DNA of 64,000 bases, from contig JAFDVI010000021.1 in NCBI GenBank assembly GCA_018269055.1, positions 42,472 to 106,471 on the forward strand, read 5' to 3'. This document shows, in pieces, positions 9,257 through 17,246 of this stretch (position 1 is the first letter of the stretch; each line of letters starts with the position of its first letter). The notes beneath the pieces were generated by a model. The model saw only the letters and a list, made by a program, of their open reading frames with translations. It had not been told where the DNA came from and searched no databases. This DNA comes from Acidobacteriota bacterium. GTDB lineage: Bacteria; Acidobacteriota; Blastocatellia; RBC074. The translations under genes and the position numbers were made by a program.

Positions 9257-11775
9257 CCGTATCAACGTCACACTCAACATCGCTTGCGAGCCAGCAGAAA
9301 ACCAACGGGCAGTGCCAATGCGGCTGCGCGTCTTGCCAACAGATTTGCTGCCAGCTTGATTGCATCGTGCAGCCCCGCTTTTTTTGCGGGCAACTCCTTA
9401 CAGATCAGGACCTCAATGCAATGCTCGGCTGGGCGCAGAATAAATTCCGTCTGGCTCGTTATCGGCACGGATGGGGAGTCGCCTGCGGATTGGATGTGCG
9501 TTGCGACCCTGCCCCTCAACACACTGCTCGCGTCATTGTCGGGCCGGGGTACGCCGTGGATTGTTGCGGCGACGACATCATCGTTTGCCAGGATGAAGTG
9601 GTTGACCTTTCCGGCGTTTGCAGCAATGTGAAAGACAAATGCGAGGAATGGTGGAAGACGACCGATCCGAATGCGCCGGACGTCGTCGTCGGCCCACATT
9701 CAATTAAGGCTGACAAGGCACGCATCGTTGATCTCTACATTCGCTATGCGGAAGAGTCCTCCGAGCCGCAATTGGTGGTGGGCGCGAGCGCCTGCAAAGG
9801 CTCAGGAACTTGCGAACCCACGCGCACGCGCGAAAGTTTTGTCATCACCTGGCAGCCGGTGGCCGCGGGCGGCGGCGACCCGATGACGGCGACAGCCGCA
9901 AACTGGCGCAAGGCTTACGACAAATGTTCGGAAGTGCTCGGCAAATTCACAGCGCAATTTCCGAAGCTTTCTGTCGCCGACGGACAGCAGGTGAAAAACT
10001 GGTTGCTGTGTTGGATCAAGGATCATCCGTTACACCAATTCTGTTTTCTGCGCGACCAGATTGATGAAATGGAAGACGTTTCGTTCAAGGACGCAAAAAC
10101 GGTCACAGGCCTGCTGTTTTGGATCATTCAGGATTGCCGCAATGCATTTTTAAGCGGCGCGTGTTTCGGCTGTGAAGAAAATCAGGGAGTGCCATTGGCC
10201 AGAATTTATCTGGAAATCAACGACCAGCCGAACAAACCGCCTTGCAACGTGGTGGCGATTGATTCGTATCCGCCCCATCGCCGCCCGCTACGCCAAGAGG
10301 GTTGGCCGGCGCCGTTGGGTAAGGTCAACTTAAGCCGGTTTATCTGGCATTGCTGGGAGGAAGTGTGCCGTGAATTGGATGACCTCGGCGTGCATATTTC
10401 CGGCACCACTCAATTCGTCATCCCCTCAACGCTTGAAGACCTGGAAGAGGCACTCTCATGCGAACCGTTTGTTTCGTGCGCCGAGGAATGGAAAGGAAAC
10501 ACGCGCGTCTCCCAGGCCTTGGTGGTCGAGCTGTTCGATTTCAACGGCCATTGTCAGCGAGTGATTGGTATCTGTCCTCCCAAACAGCGGACAGAACCGG
10601 CCACGCAGCCCGGGGTCTCGGTGACAAAGACCAGCAAGCAGGAAAGCGCCAAGCCTGGCGACGTCGTCCGTTACGAGATCGTCTTAACCAACACCGGAAA
10701 CACGCTGGTGACGGTTAAGGTCGAGGATATTGCCTTGAACAAGACAATCGTCTTGGGGAGCAATCTGACACTCTCTCCGGGCGAAAGCAGAAGTTTCTTG
10801 GCGGAGACACCAGTGCCGCCAGGCGTTTCGATCAAAGAGCTGACCAACCGTGTGTTGGTAACGGGAACCAGCCCCGACGGACAGTCGGTTAAGACGGAAA
10901 CCAGCCATACGATGCCGATCACTCCGGCAACCGAAACCAAGCCAGGGGTGACCGTAACCAAGAGCAGCAAGCAGGACAAAGCAGTCCCAGGCAAGTTGGT
11001 GAATTACACCATCACCGTGGCGAACACCGGCAACGTTGAGGTGACTTTGAAAGTTGAGGACACCATCCTGGGCAAGACAACTGTTTTGTTCGATGGCCTG
11101 AGCCTTGCGCCGGGCGAAACAAGGTCGTTTGACCCGGAATTTCTGGTACCCGCAAACATTCCGGACAAAGAGCTGACCAACCGCGTGCTGGTGACGGGAA
11201 TGAGTGCGGATGGGAAGCCGGTCAAGGCGGTTGCGAGCCACACGTTCCCGGTCGGTCCGGTTACAACCCCCAACATCGCCGTGAATATGACAAGTTCCCT
11301 GACCAGAGTGCTGCCGAATGAAGAGGTGACGTTCAAAACCACCGTCGCCAACACCGGAGATACTGATTTGACGATGGACGTAGAGGAAAAATTCGATGGC
11401 AAGATTGAGCTTTTGGCGGAATCGCTTGTATTACCTCCCGGCGCGGACCGGGTTTTTGAGCGGTCATTCAAGCCGGACCAAGCCAGGTTGGGGACGCGAC
11501 TGGTGAGGCAAGTGAGCGCAGTGGGAATGACCAACGACGGCAAGACAGTTTCGGATGATGCCTCACTCGATATTCCAGTCGTCGCGAAAGTCACCAGACT
11601 TACCGATATTCACAACATTGGGCCGGCCAGCGAAGAGGTCTTAAAGAATGCCGGGATTCTATTCGCAGAGGATTTGGCGGACGTCCCCCTTGCGAAGTTG
11701 AAAGAGCTATTTCCAAAAGCAAGTGAGGGTAGATTGAACGAATGGATACAAGACTCCAAAAACCTGCCGCAGTGA
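9232..11775 (+). CDS. eCIS fibre-position protein 2: shared module, DUF11-like repeats, HhH-like C-terminus
   Basis: An 847-residue protein starting at an ATG 4 bp after AGGAGG (9222-9227). Residues about 25-45 hold an exceptional cysteine cluster (QCQCGCASCQQICCQLDC). Residues about 43-125 are a divergent copy of the shared module (PRFFCGQLLTDQDLNAM, HGWGVACGLDV, GYAVDCCGDD). Residues about 459-788 contain three DUF11/Ig-like repeats (KPGDVVRYEIVLTNTGN; VPGKLVNYTITVANTGN; LPNEEVTFKTTVANTGD). The last 60 residues look like a helix-hairpin-helix element (LTDIHNIGPASEEVLKNAGI). The architecture fits a long adhesive fibre, with repeats as stalk and an unexplained tip. It ends with a TGATG overlap into the next gene. 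Confidence 0.72.
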   Translation: MATTTRSVTVSTSHSTSLASQQKTNGQCQCGCASCQQICCQLDCIVQPRFFCGQLLTDQDLNAMLGWAQNKFRLARYRHGWGVACGLDVRCDPAPQHTARVIVGPGYAVDCCGDDIIVCQDEVVDLSGVCSNVKDKCEEWWKTTDPNAPDVVVGPHSIKADKARIVDLYIRYAEESSEPQLVVGASACKGSGTCEPTRTRESFVITWQPVAAGGGDPMTATAANWRKAYDKCSEVLGKFTAQFPKLSVADGQQVKNWLLCWIKDHPLHQFCFLRDQIDEMEDVSFKDAKTVTGLLFWIIQDCRNAFLSGACFGCEENQGVPLARIYLEINDQPNKPPCNVVAIDSYPPHRRPLRQEGWPAPLGKVNLSRFIWHCWEEVCRELDDLGVHISGTTQFVIPSTLEDLEEALSCEPFVSCAEEWKGNTRVSQALVVELFDFNGHCQRVIGICPPKQRTEPATQPGVSVTKTSKQESAKPGDVVRYEIVLTNTGNTLVTVKVEDIALNKTIVLGSNLTLSPGESRSFLAETPVPPGVSIKELTNRVLVTGTSPDGQSVKTETSHTMPITPATETKPGVTVTKSSKQDKAVPGKLVNYTITVANTGNVEVTLKVEDTILGKTTVLFDGLSLAPGETRSFDPEFLVPANIPDKELTNRVLVTGMSADGKPVKAVASHTFPVGPVTTPNIAVNMTSSLTRVLPNEEVTFKTTVANTGDTDLTMDVEEKFDGKIELLAESLVLPPGADRVFERSFKPDQARLGTRLVRQVSAVGMTNDGKTVSDDASLDIPVVAKVTRLTDIHNIGPASEEVLKNAGILFAEDLADVPLAKLKELFPKASEGRLNEWIQDSKNLPQ

Positions 11776-13382
11776 TGTCGGAATCTGCCGCCGTTGTAAC
11801 GCGCGTTCGGTATCGTGAGCGCCAGTTCCTGCGCGCGGCGGATCTGGTCGCGGATCAGAACTATCACATGGCGATGCGCCGCCGCCACAACATCGGCGGG
11901 CACCGCCGGGGGATCGTGCGCGGCCTGGCGCTGGTGAAACAACCCGGCCAGCCGGCGTCCGCCGATGCAATCGTTTTGAATCCCGGAATGGCTGTGGATG
12001 GTTATGGCCGCGAATTGATCATCCACGATGAATTTACGCTACCGTTGGAAAGCGTTTTCACCGGAACTGCTGCCGGCCCTGTCGCCGCAGATGTTTGGCT
12101 GGTTTATGCCCGGGTGGCTGAAGCTTTGCCGCAACCTGGGCGCCGGGATTGCGGGCCGGGCCAGAACAATCGCTGGCGCGAAGAAGCTCATTTGCGTTTG
12201 ACCGAAGTAAGTTCATTGAATGATGAGATTGATCCAAACCGTCCGCGCGGCCTTTCCGAAGATGATGCGGAGTTCAGCCCGCACCAGTTTCCGCCGGACG
12301 ACCCGGCGAAGGAGTGGCCGGTTTTCCTGGGGCGCATCAAGCAAATCGCCAATGGGAAATATGAAATTGACGCCGATCTGAACGGCAAACGGCCCTATGC
12401 TGCGCTGGTCGGCGAATTGCTCACCGCCGCTTCGGGGCAGGCGCAACTTCAAATCGGCAGTGAATCGGCCAGCGATCTTCGACGCTTCGCCGTCAGCCTG
12501 GCCGATTCAACCGGAGAATGGACCGACAAACTGGCGATTGACCTCAACAAAAAGACGACTGTGCGCGGCGACACCATCGTTGGAGGAACTCTTTTCGCTG
12601 AGGGCCAGATTCAGTTTGAACCTTTGGCATCGCCGCCCGCTGCTGCCGCTCCGTGGCAGATTTACAGAGTGACGGTCGAGAAAGACGGAAAGAAACATCA
12701 GCAACTACGGTTTGAAATCGGCCATCCGGGAAAGAAAGACGATCCAACGCAATACCAATTGGCCATCGGAGTGAAGACCGGCGGCGACTTCAAGGCATGC
12801 CTGATTGTGGACGCCGATTGCACGGTCAGGATTCCCGCCGGCGCGACATTGGTGATGGAGTCCGGACGAATCATCGAAGGGCCGATTCAGCCCGACGCAA
12901 CCGATCCCAGATTCATTGATGAAGTGCAAAAACAGAGCCAGGAGTGGATCAAGGTTCTGCTTAACAACACGAAAAAGCTGTCGGACGACATCGTCGCGGC
13001 GGGCATAAAATTGTTCGGCGAGTTGGAGATCACCCAATTCAATGCGACCGACGTCACTGCAGGCGAACCATTCCAGGGGGCATTCAATCTTCAGAATCAG
13101 AGCGTCTTCAGGATTACCGGGCTTGATCCGGACGTAAAGCTCGTCATTACCAAAAGCGACGACACGACAGAGGAAATGAGCGGCGTAGTAAATCCAAAGG
13201 GTTTCAACCTCGAGCCAGGAGAGACGAAAACAGTCACGGTGACATCGAACGAGCTTCCATCTACTGCCGACAAACTCAAAGTCAATGTGAAGGTTGTGGG
13301 GAAAGACCAGCTCGGTCATCAGGTGGTCGAGGAAATCTCGCTGGAATTTCCAGTGCAGCCGCCGATCCCTCAGATCGCCTGA
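11775..13382 (+). CDS. eCIS fibre-position protein 3
   Basis: A 535-residue protein. I prefer the ATG at 11775 (TGATG overlap with the previous stop) over the in-frame ATG at 11742, because it puts the same 8-9 residues before the shared module as in the next paralogue. The module reads VRYRERQFLRAADLVADQNY, RRRHNIGGHRRGIVRGL, then GMAVDGYGRELI. The centre has PPDDPAKEWPVFLGRIKQ and RPYAALVGELL, shared with protein 4. It is followed by hydrophobic beta turns (TVRGDTIVGGTLFAEGQI) like phage-fibre beta-helix stems. The C-terminal 120 residues form a separate Ig-like domain (QNQSVFRITGLDPDVKLVI) not present in protein 4. Confidence 0.7.
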   Translation: MSESAAVVTRVRYRERQFLRAADLVADQNYHMAMRRRHNIGGHRRGIVRGLALVKQPGQPASADAIVLNPGMAVDGYGRELIIHDEFTLPLESVFTGTAAGPVAADVWLVYARVAEALPQPGRRDCGPGQNNRWREEAHLRLTEVSSLNDEIDPNRPRGLSEDDAEFSPHQFPPDDPAKEWPVFLGRIKQIANGKYEIDADLNGKRPYAALVGELLTAASGQAQLQIGSESASDLRRFAVSLADSTGEWTDKLAIDLNKKTTVRGDTIVGGTLFAEGQIQFEPLASPPAAAAPWQIYRVTVEKDGKKHQQLRFEIGHPGKKDDPTQYQLAIGVKTGGDFKACLIVDADCTVRIPAGATLVMESGRIIEGPIQPDATDPRFIDEVQKQSQEWIKVLLNNTKKLSDDIVAAGIKLFGELEITQFNATDVTAGEPFQGAFNLQNQSVFRITGLDPDVKLVITKSDDTTEEMSGVVNPKGFNLEPGETKTVTVTSNELPSTADKLKVNVKVVGKDQLGHQVVEEISLEFPVQPPIPQIA

Positions 13383-13412
13383 AGGCGTTCAGGGCAAAAG
13401 GAGTTGATTGAG

Positions 13413-14771
13413 ATGGGCAACGATAGTATTGCGCGCGTTTCGTATTTCGAGCGGCAGTTTCTGCGGACACAGGATTTTGTTGACGAGCAGGCTTATCACC
13501 TGGCCATGCGCCGTCGGCACAATATCGCCCATCACCGTTGGGGCATTGTCGAAGGGTTGAGGATCGTCGAAGAAGAGGGCAGCCTTTTCGTCCAGCCCGG
13601 AGCGGCGATTGACGGTTATGGCCGCGAAGTGATTCTGTCGGACAAAGTAACGCTGCCGTCCACGGCTTTCACCGATAAGGGCAGTTCCGTGCTCGATGTC
13701 AGTCTGATTTACAACCGGCTCGGCAGCGATCCCGCGCCTAAAGGTTTTGCCAGTTGCGGAGACGACGGCAGCGCCAGAGCCTACCGTTGGCAAGAACGAC
13801 CGGAAATTCTGATAACCATCCCGACGGATGAAACGGTCAACGCGCGCCAACCCGCGAACGTGCCCGCAGGCGATTTCGATTTCGACCCGACCCGCCTGCC
13901 GCCCGACGATCCGCAACAGGACTGGCCTGTCTTTCTTGGCCGCGTCACACAGGTCCCGCAAAAGCCGTTCATCATTGACCACGCTAACCGCCCCTACGTC
14001 GGTCTGGTTGGCGAATCCATCATCGCGCCATCGCGTAAAGCCAAGCTCAAGCTCGGAACAGAAGACCCGGAGAGACCTTTTGCCGTTTTTGTGGCTGCTG
14101 ACAATGTTGACAAGGAAGAGATTCCGATCATAGCCATCAATGCCGACAAGCAGGTGGAAATCAATTCAAACACATCGCTGCGCGGAAATCTGACGATGGC
14201 CAGCGGCGCAATCGAATTCAACGTCGGCTCGGCCAGCAGCGCTCCCGGAATGCGCATTTATCGCGACGAAACCAGTCTCACTGGCCCGAAGCAATTGCGG
14301 ATCGAGGTGGACAAGGATGCGCCTGGAATCAATGAAGTCGCCATTGGCCATTGGTCGGAAGATGATAAACAGTTCGAGGAATGCCTAACGGTTGATGAAA
14401 ATTGCAACGTGACGATTCACGGCAATCTGGTTGTCGAGGGGAAGATTGCTCTGCCAACAGGAGTAAAGCTGGAAGACGTAATCACAACAGTTCCACCGAG
14501 CACTGAAGTGAAGCGGTTTATGGTTTCTTCAGGTTTGGCTGGCATCGGCGGATCGCCCGTTCTGTTGCAGTTGATTGATCGAATCAAGCTTGGCTCTCCC
14601 GCAAGCGAATTGGTTGTGCCGGCATTCGAGACGGCGGCAACCGAGTTGCGTACCACTCTGAAGAGCAACGAGGCGCAGTTGAATTCGCTGCTGGATACGC
14701 TGACGGGAGATGAAGAATTGAGACAGAAAGTGCAAGAGGCTTTGGCCAGAAAGCCCGCAATCCCGAAGTAG
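13413..14771 (+). CDS. eCIS fibre-position protein 4
   Basis: A 452-residue full-length paralogue of protein 3. The start at ATG 13413 is set by AAGGAG at 13398-13403; a TTG at 13404 would leave no spacer. The N-terminal module is ARVSYFERQFLRTQDFVDEQ, RRRHNIAHHRWGIVEGL, then GAAIDGYGREVI. The mid part repeats PPDDPQQDWPVFLGRVTQ and RPYVGLVGESI. Two stem-like stretches, VEINSNTSLRGNLTMASGAI and NVTIHGNLVVEGKI, resemble the trimeric fibre repeats of phage tail fibres. The last 90 residues are helical and end KPAIPK. Function as a host-binding or anchoring fibre is inferred from position and these stems. Confidence 0.72.
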   Translation: MGNDSIARVSYFERQFLRTQDFVDEQAYHLAMRRRHNIAHHRWGIVEGLRIVEEEGSLFVQPGAAIDGYGREVILSDKVTLPSTAFTDKGSSVLDVSLIYNRLGSDPAPKGFASCGDDGSARAYRWQERPEILITIPTDETVNARQPANVPAGDFDFDPTRLPPDDPQQDWPVFLGRVTQVPQKPFIIDHANRPYVGLVGESIIAPSRKAKLKLGTEDPERPFAVFVAADNVDKEEIPIIAINADKQVEINSNTSLRGNLTMASGAIEFNVGSASSAPGMRIYRDETSLTGPKQLRIEVDKDAPGINEVAIGHWSEDDKQFEECLTVDENCNVTIHGNLVVEGKIALPTGVKLEDVITTVPPSTEVKRFMVSSGLAGIGGSPVLLQLIDRIKLGSPASELVVPAFETAATELRTTLKSNEAQLNSLLDTLTGDEELRQKVQEALARKPAIPK

Positions 14772-14786
14772 AGATGAGGCCAGAGA

Positions 14787-17246
14787 ATGAACGGTCGGAT
14801 CGGTCATCTGCATTGCCGCTACCGGATCATCGGCGGGCGCGGTTCAGCGGGCGCAACGTCGGTGATGTTGGATCGGCTGGCGGTCGAAGACATGCCGGAA
14901 GCTTACGATGCGGCTCTAGACAAAGTGTTCGGCGACGACCCCGCGGTTTATGTGGTTCGACGCGTCGAAGCCGAACCAGTCTTTGTCCCCGGAAACAGGC
15001 TGACGGATCCGCGCTTGACGCGGATTTGGGGCGAGCGATTGGCCGGTGCGGTTGTGCGCGCCATTGCGCGCGACACGGATGATGGCGACAAGGTCGTCAA
15101 GTTTACCGATCAAGCCGAATACGTCGCGCATTTTATCTGCGATTTTCTGCAAGGCGTGGCGTGGGAGCGATGGTTTTACGGGGCGTTCTCCGCGTTGCGT
15201 TCGCTTTCGCCACCAGAAGCCTTGCATCGCGTGTTGCTTGAGAATCGCGAACAACTCTCGGTCGTTCTCGCTTATCTGCATCGCGAGCGAAGCTTTGATC
15301 GGGTTCTTGCGCTCCTCGATGCCCACATGTGCCGCACGATCTGGGAAGAAGGGCTTCGGTCGCATTCGGCTTATGACCCGGCGAGCTTGCGACCGATCTT
15401 TGCCTTGGCCCTAAGGTTAGTTGACAACCTGGACTTATGGCGGGCTTCGCGCCCTGACGGCGAAGAGCTTTTTCAAGGCTATCTGGCAACGACGCCGTCG
15501 CCGCCCGATTGGCGTGATCGTAGAGGGCTGGCCGCGGCCCTCTTCAGCGCGGTGTCATTCCTGGCTGCGCGCGGTCTTTTGAGCCGAATCGGCAGGCTGC
15601 CGGATGAACCTTTTGTCGCGCGGCTCGACCAATCGCTGGCTGAATTCGACTGGGCCGACTCTGATTGGCTGCGAATGGCGCTGCTGGAATTGCTGCAAGG
15701 GGGGGCTGTTGAAAAAACTGATTTGCCGGTTCGCCCTGCCGCTCAAGGCCCGACGCCGCGCCAGCGCGAATTGATGAGCGACCTGCTGACCGCATTCGGC
15801 GAGAACGATTTGAGACTCGATTGGCCGGCAGAGCCAGTTACTGATGATTCGGCGGTGGCGGCGAATGCGCTAAAGCTTTATGCCGCCTTGGTTGCACGCG
15901 CGCCGCGCTGGGCCGATGACCCGGTGGCGACCGCCTTGATTCAACAATTGGTCACAGCGTGGTTTTGGCTGCGGCAGAGCCAACGGCCAATGGAAATGCT
16001 GTGGCGGTTGCGTGAGCGTGATCTTGCCGGAGCATTGCAAACCTTGCCCGTCAGCAAGCGCGATGTCCCGGCTTTCAAATTCGCCACCGTCTTGGGAGAT
16101 CAGGCGTTGGCGCTGCTTTACCGCATCACAAGCAGCGATCAAAGGTTGTCGCTGGCAAGTGGCGAATCGAATGACACATCAAACGCTTCGAGCCAAATGG
16201 CGCGTCATCAACTGATAGGAAATGAACAAGAGATAGTTCCTGGTGACGGTCAGGAAGTTGATGACGGAGCGGCTGGATTGAGTATTGAGACCGCTTATGC
16301 GGGTGTGGGGCTTCTATTGCGCGCGGTCGTTGATACGCGATTGTGGGCCTTGGTCAAAGAAAGCGGCTGTCCTGGATCGGAAACGCTGCCCGGCCTGAGC
16401 GCAATGTTACTCGGTGTAGGCCTGCGTTTGGGTGTTGAAAAGACCGACCCGGAACCGCAACTCGATCCAGGGTTGTGTCGGCTGGCCGGATTGGATCATC
16501 CGGTGACAGTCGAGCAATTGCGCGCGGTTTGGGCTGAAGCGAGCGCGGCGGATTGTTGGCAATTTCAATCTGCGTTGCTGCGAATTGTGGCTGGGCAGCG
16601 TTTGCTTCAAGCGTCCACGATACATTTGTTCCAGGTTGAATTGGGTGACGGGAGAAAAGCGTTGGTGGTGGGCGACGAAACCGCCAGATTGTGGCCTCTG
16701 GGAAATGTGATCGAGCCGGACGGCGATGTTGCCCCGGTGGTCGCTCGATTGATCGAAACCTGGCTCGAAGCCGCCGGACGCAAACCAGAGCGGATTGTCG
16801 CGGACGATTCGTTGGCGGTGATTGCCGCTCTGGGATTGGAATGCGACGAGTTGATTTTCGCCGCCCACGCGGAAAGTCTCGCTCCGAGCGAGGCCGAAGA
16901 GATTCATCGCGCAGGCCGTAAGGCTTTGCAAGATATCCTGCGGGATTTCAATCAGCGCCATCTGAATTTGCCCAATGCCGATTTGATGATGGATCTGACC
17001 GCGACCATCCTGCTGCGGATGTGGGCGCGCTGGCTGCGCCAGTTTGCCGATTCCAGCATCCCCTATTTGCTCGACAACTTCATTCACCGGAGCGGCAGCG
17101 TTTCATTGAATGAGGATGCGCTGTGGGTGGAGCTTGAACAAAAACCGCTGGACATTGTCCTGGAGATGGCTGGTTACACCGCTGATCTGTGGTTAACGCC
17201 GTGGCTCAAGCAACGAAGAGTTCGATTTCAACTGCGAGGCGCGTGA
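14787..17246 (+). CDS. 819-residue eCIS protein at the tape-measure (Afp14) position
   Basis: I do not recognise the family with certainty. The protein is mostly alpha-helical, Leu/Ala/Arg-rich, without signal peptide or membrane segment. The first 70 residues (HLHCRYRIIGGRG..., then DPAVYVVRRVEAEPVF) form a strand-helix-strand pattern reminiscent of the start of proteins called contractile injection system tape measure. The gene lies directly before the ATPase, as afp14 does before afp15, and overlaps it by 1 bp (TGATG). Against a tape measure: there is no long uninterrupted coiled coil. It could instead be an assembly or adaptor protein. A run of seven G bases occurs near 15699. Confidence 0.6.
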   Translation: MNGRIGHLHCRYRIIGGRGSAGATSVMLDRLAVEDMPEAYDAALDKVFGDDPAVYVVRRVEAEPVFVPGNRLTDPRLTRIWGERLAGAVVRAIARDTDDGDKVVKFTDQAEYVAHFICDFLQGVAWERWFYGAFSALRSLSPPEALHRVLLENREQLSVVLAYLHRERSFDRVLALLDAHMCRTIWEEGLRSHSAYDPASLRPIFALALRLVDNLDLWRASRPDGEELFQGYLATTPSPPDWRDRRGLAAALFSAVSFLAARGLLSRIGRLPDEPFVARLDQSLAEFDWADSDWLRMALLELLQGGAVEKTDLPVRPAAQGPTPRQRELMSDLLTAFGENDLRLDWPAEPVTDDSAVAANALKLYAALVARAPRWADDPVATALIQQLVTAWFWLRQSQRPMEMLWRLRERDLAGALQTLPVSKRDVPAFKFATVLGDQALALLYRITSSDQRLSLASGESNDTSNASSQMARHQLIGNEQEIVPGDGQEVDDGAAGLSIETAYAGVGLLLRAVVDTRLWALVKESGCPGSETLPGLSAMLLGVGLRLGVEKTDPEPQLDPGLCRLAGLDHPVTVEQLRAVWAEASAADCWQFQSALLRIVAGQRLLQASTIHLFQVELGDGRKALVVGDETARLWPLGNVIEPDGDVAPVVARLIETWLEAAGRKPERIVADDSLAVIAALGLECDELIFAAHAESLAPSEAEEIHRAGRKALQDILRDFNQRHLNLPNADLMMDLTATILLRMWARWLRQFADSSIPYLLDNFIHRSGSVSLNEDALWVELEQKPLDIVLEMAGYTADLWLTPWLKQRRVRFQLRGA

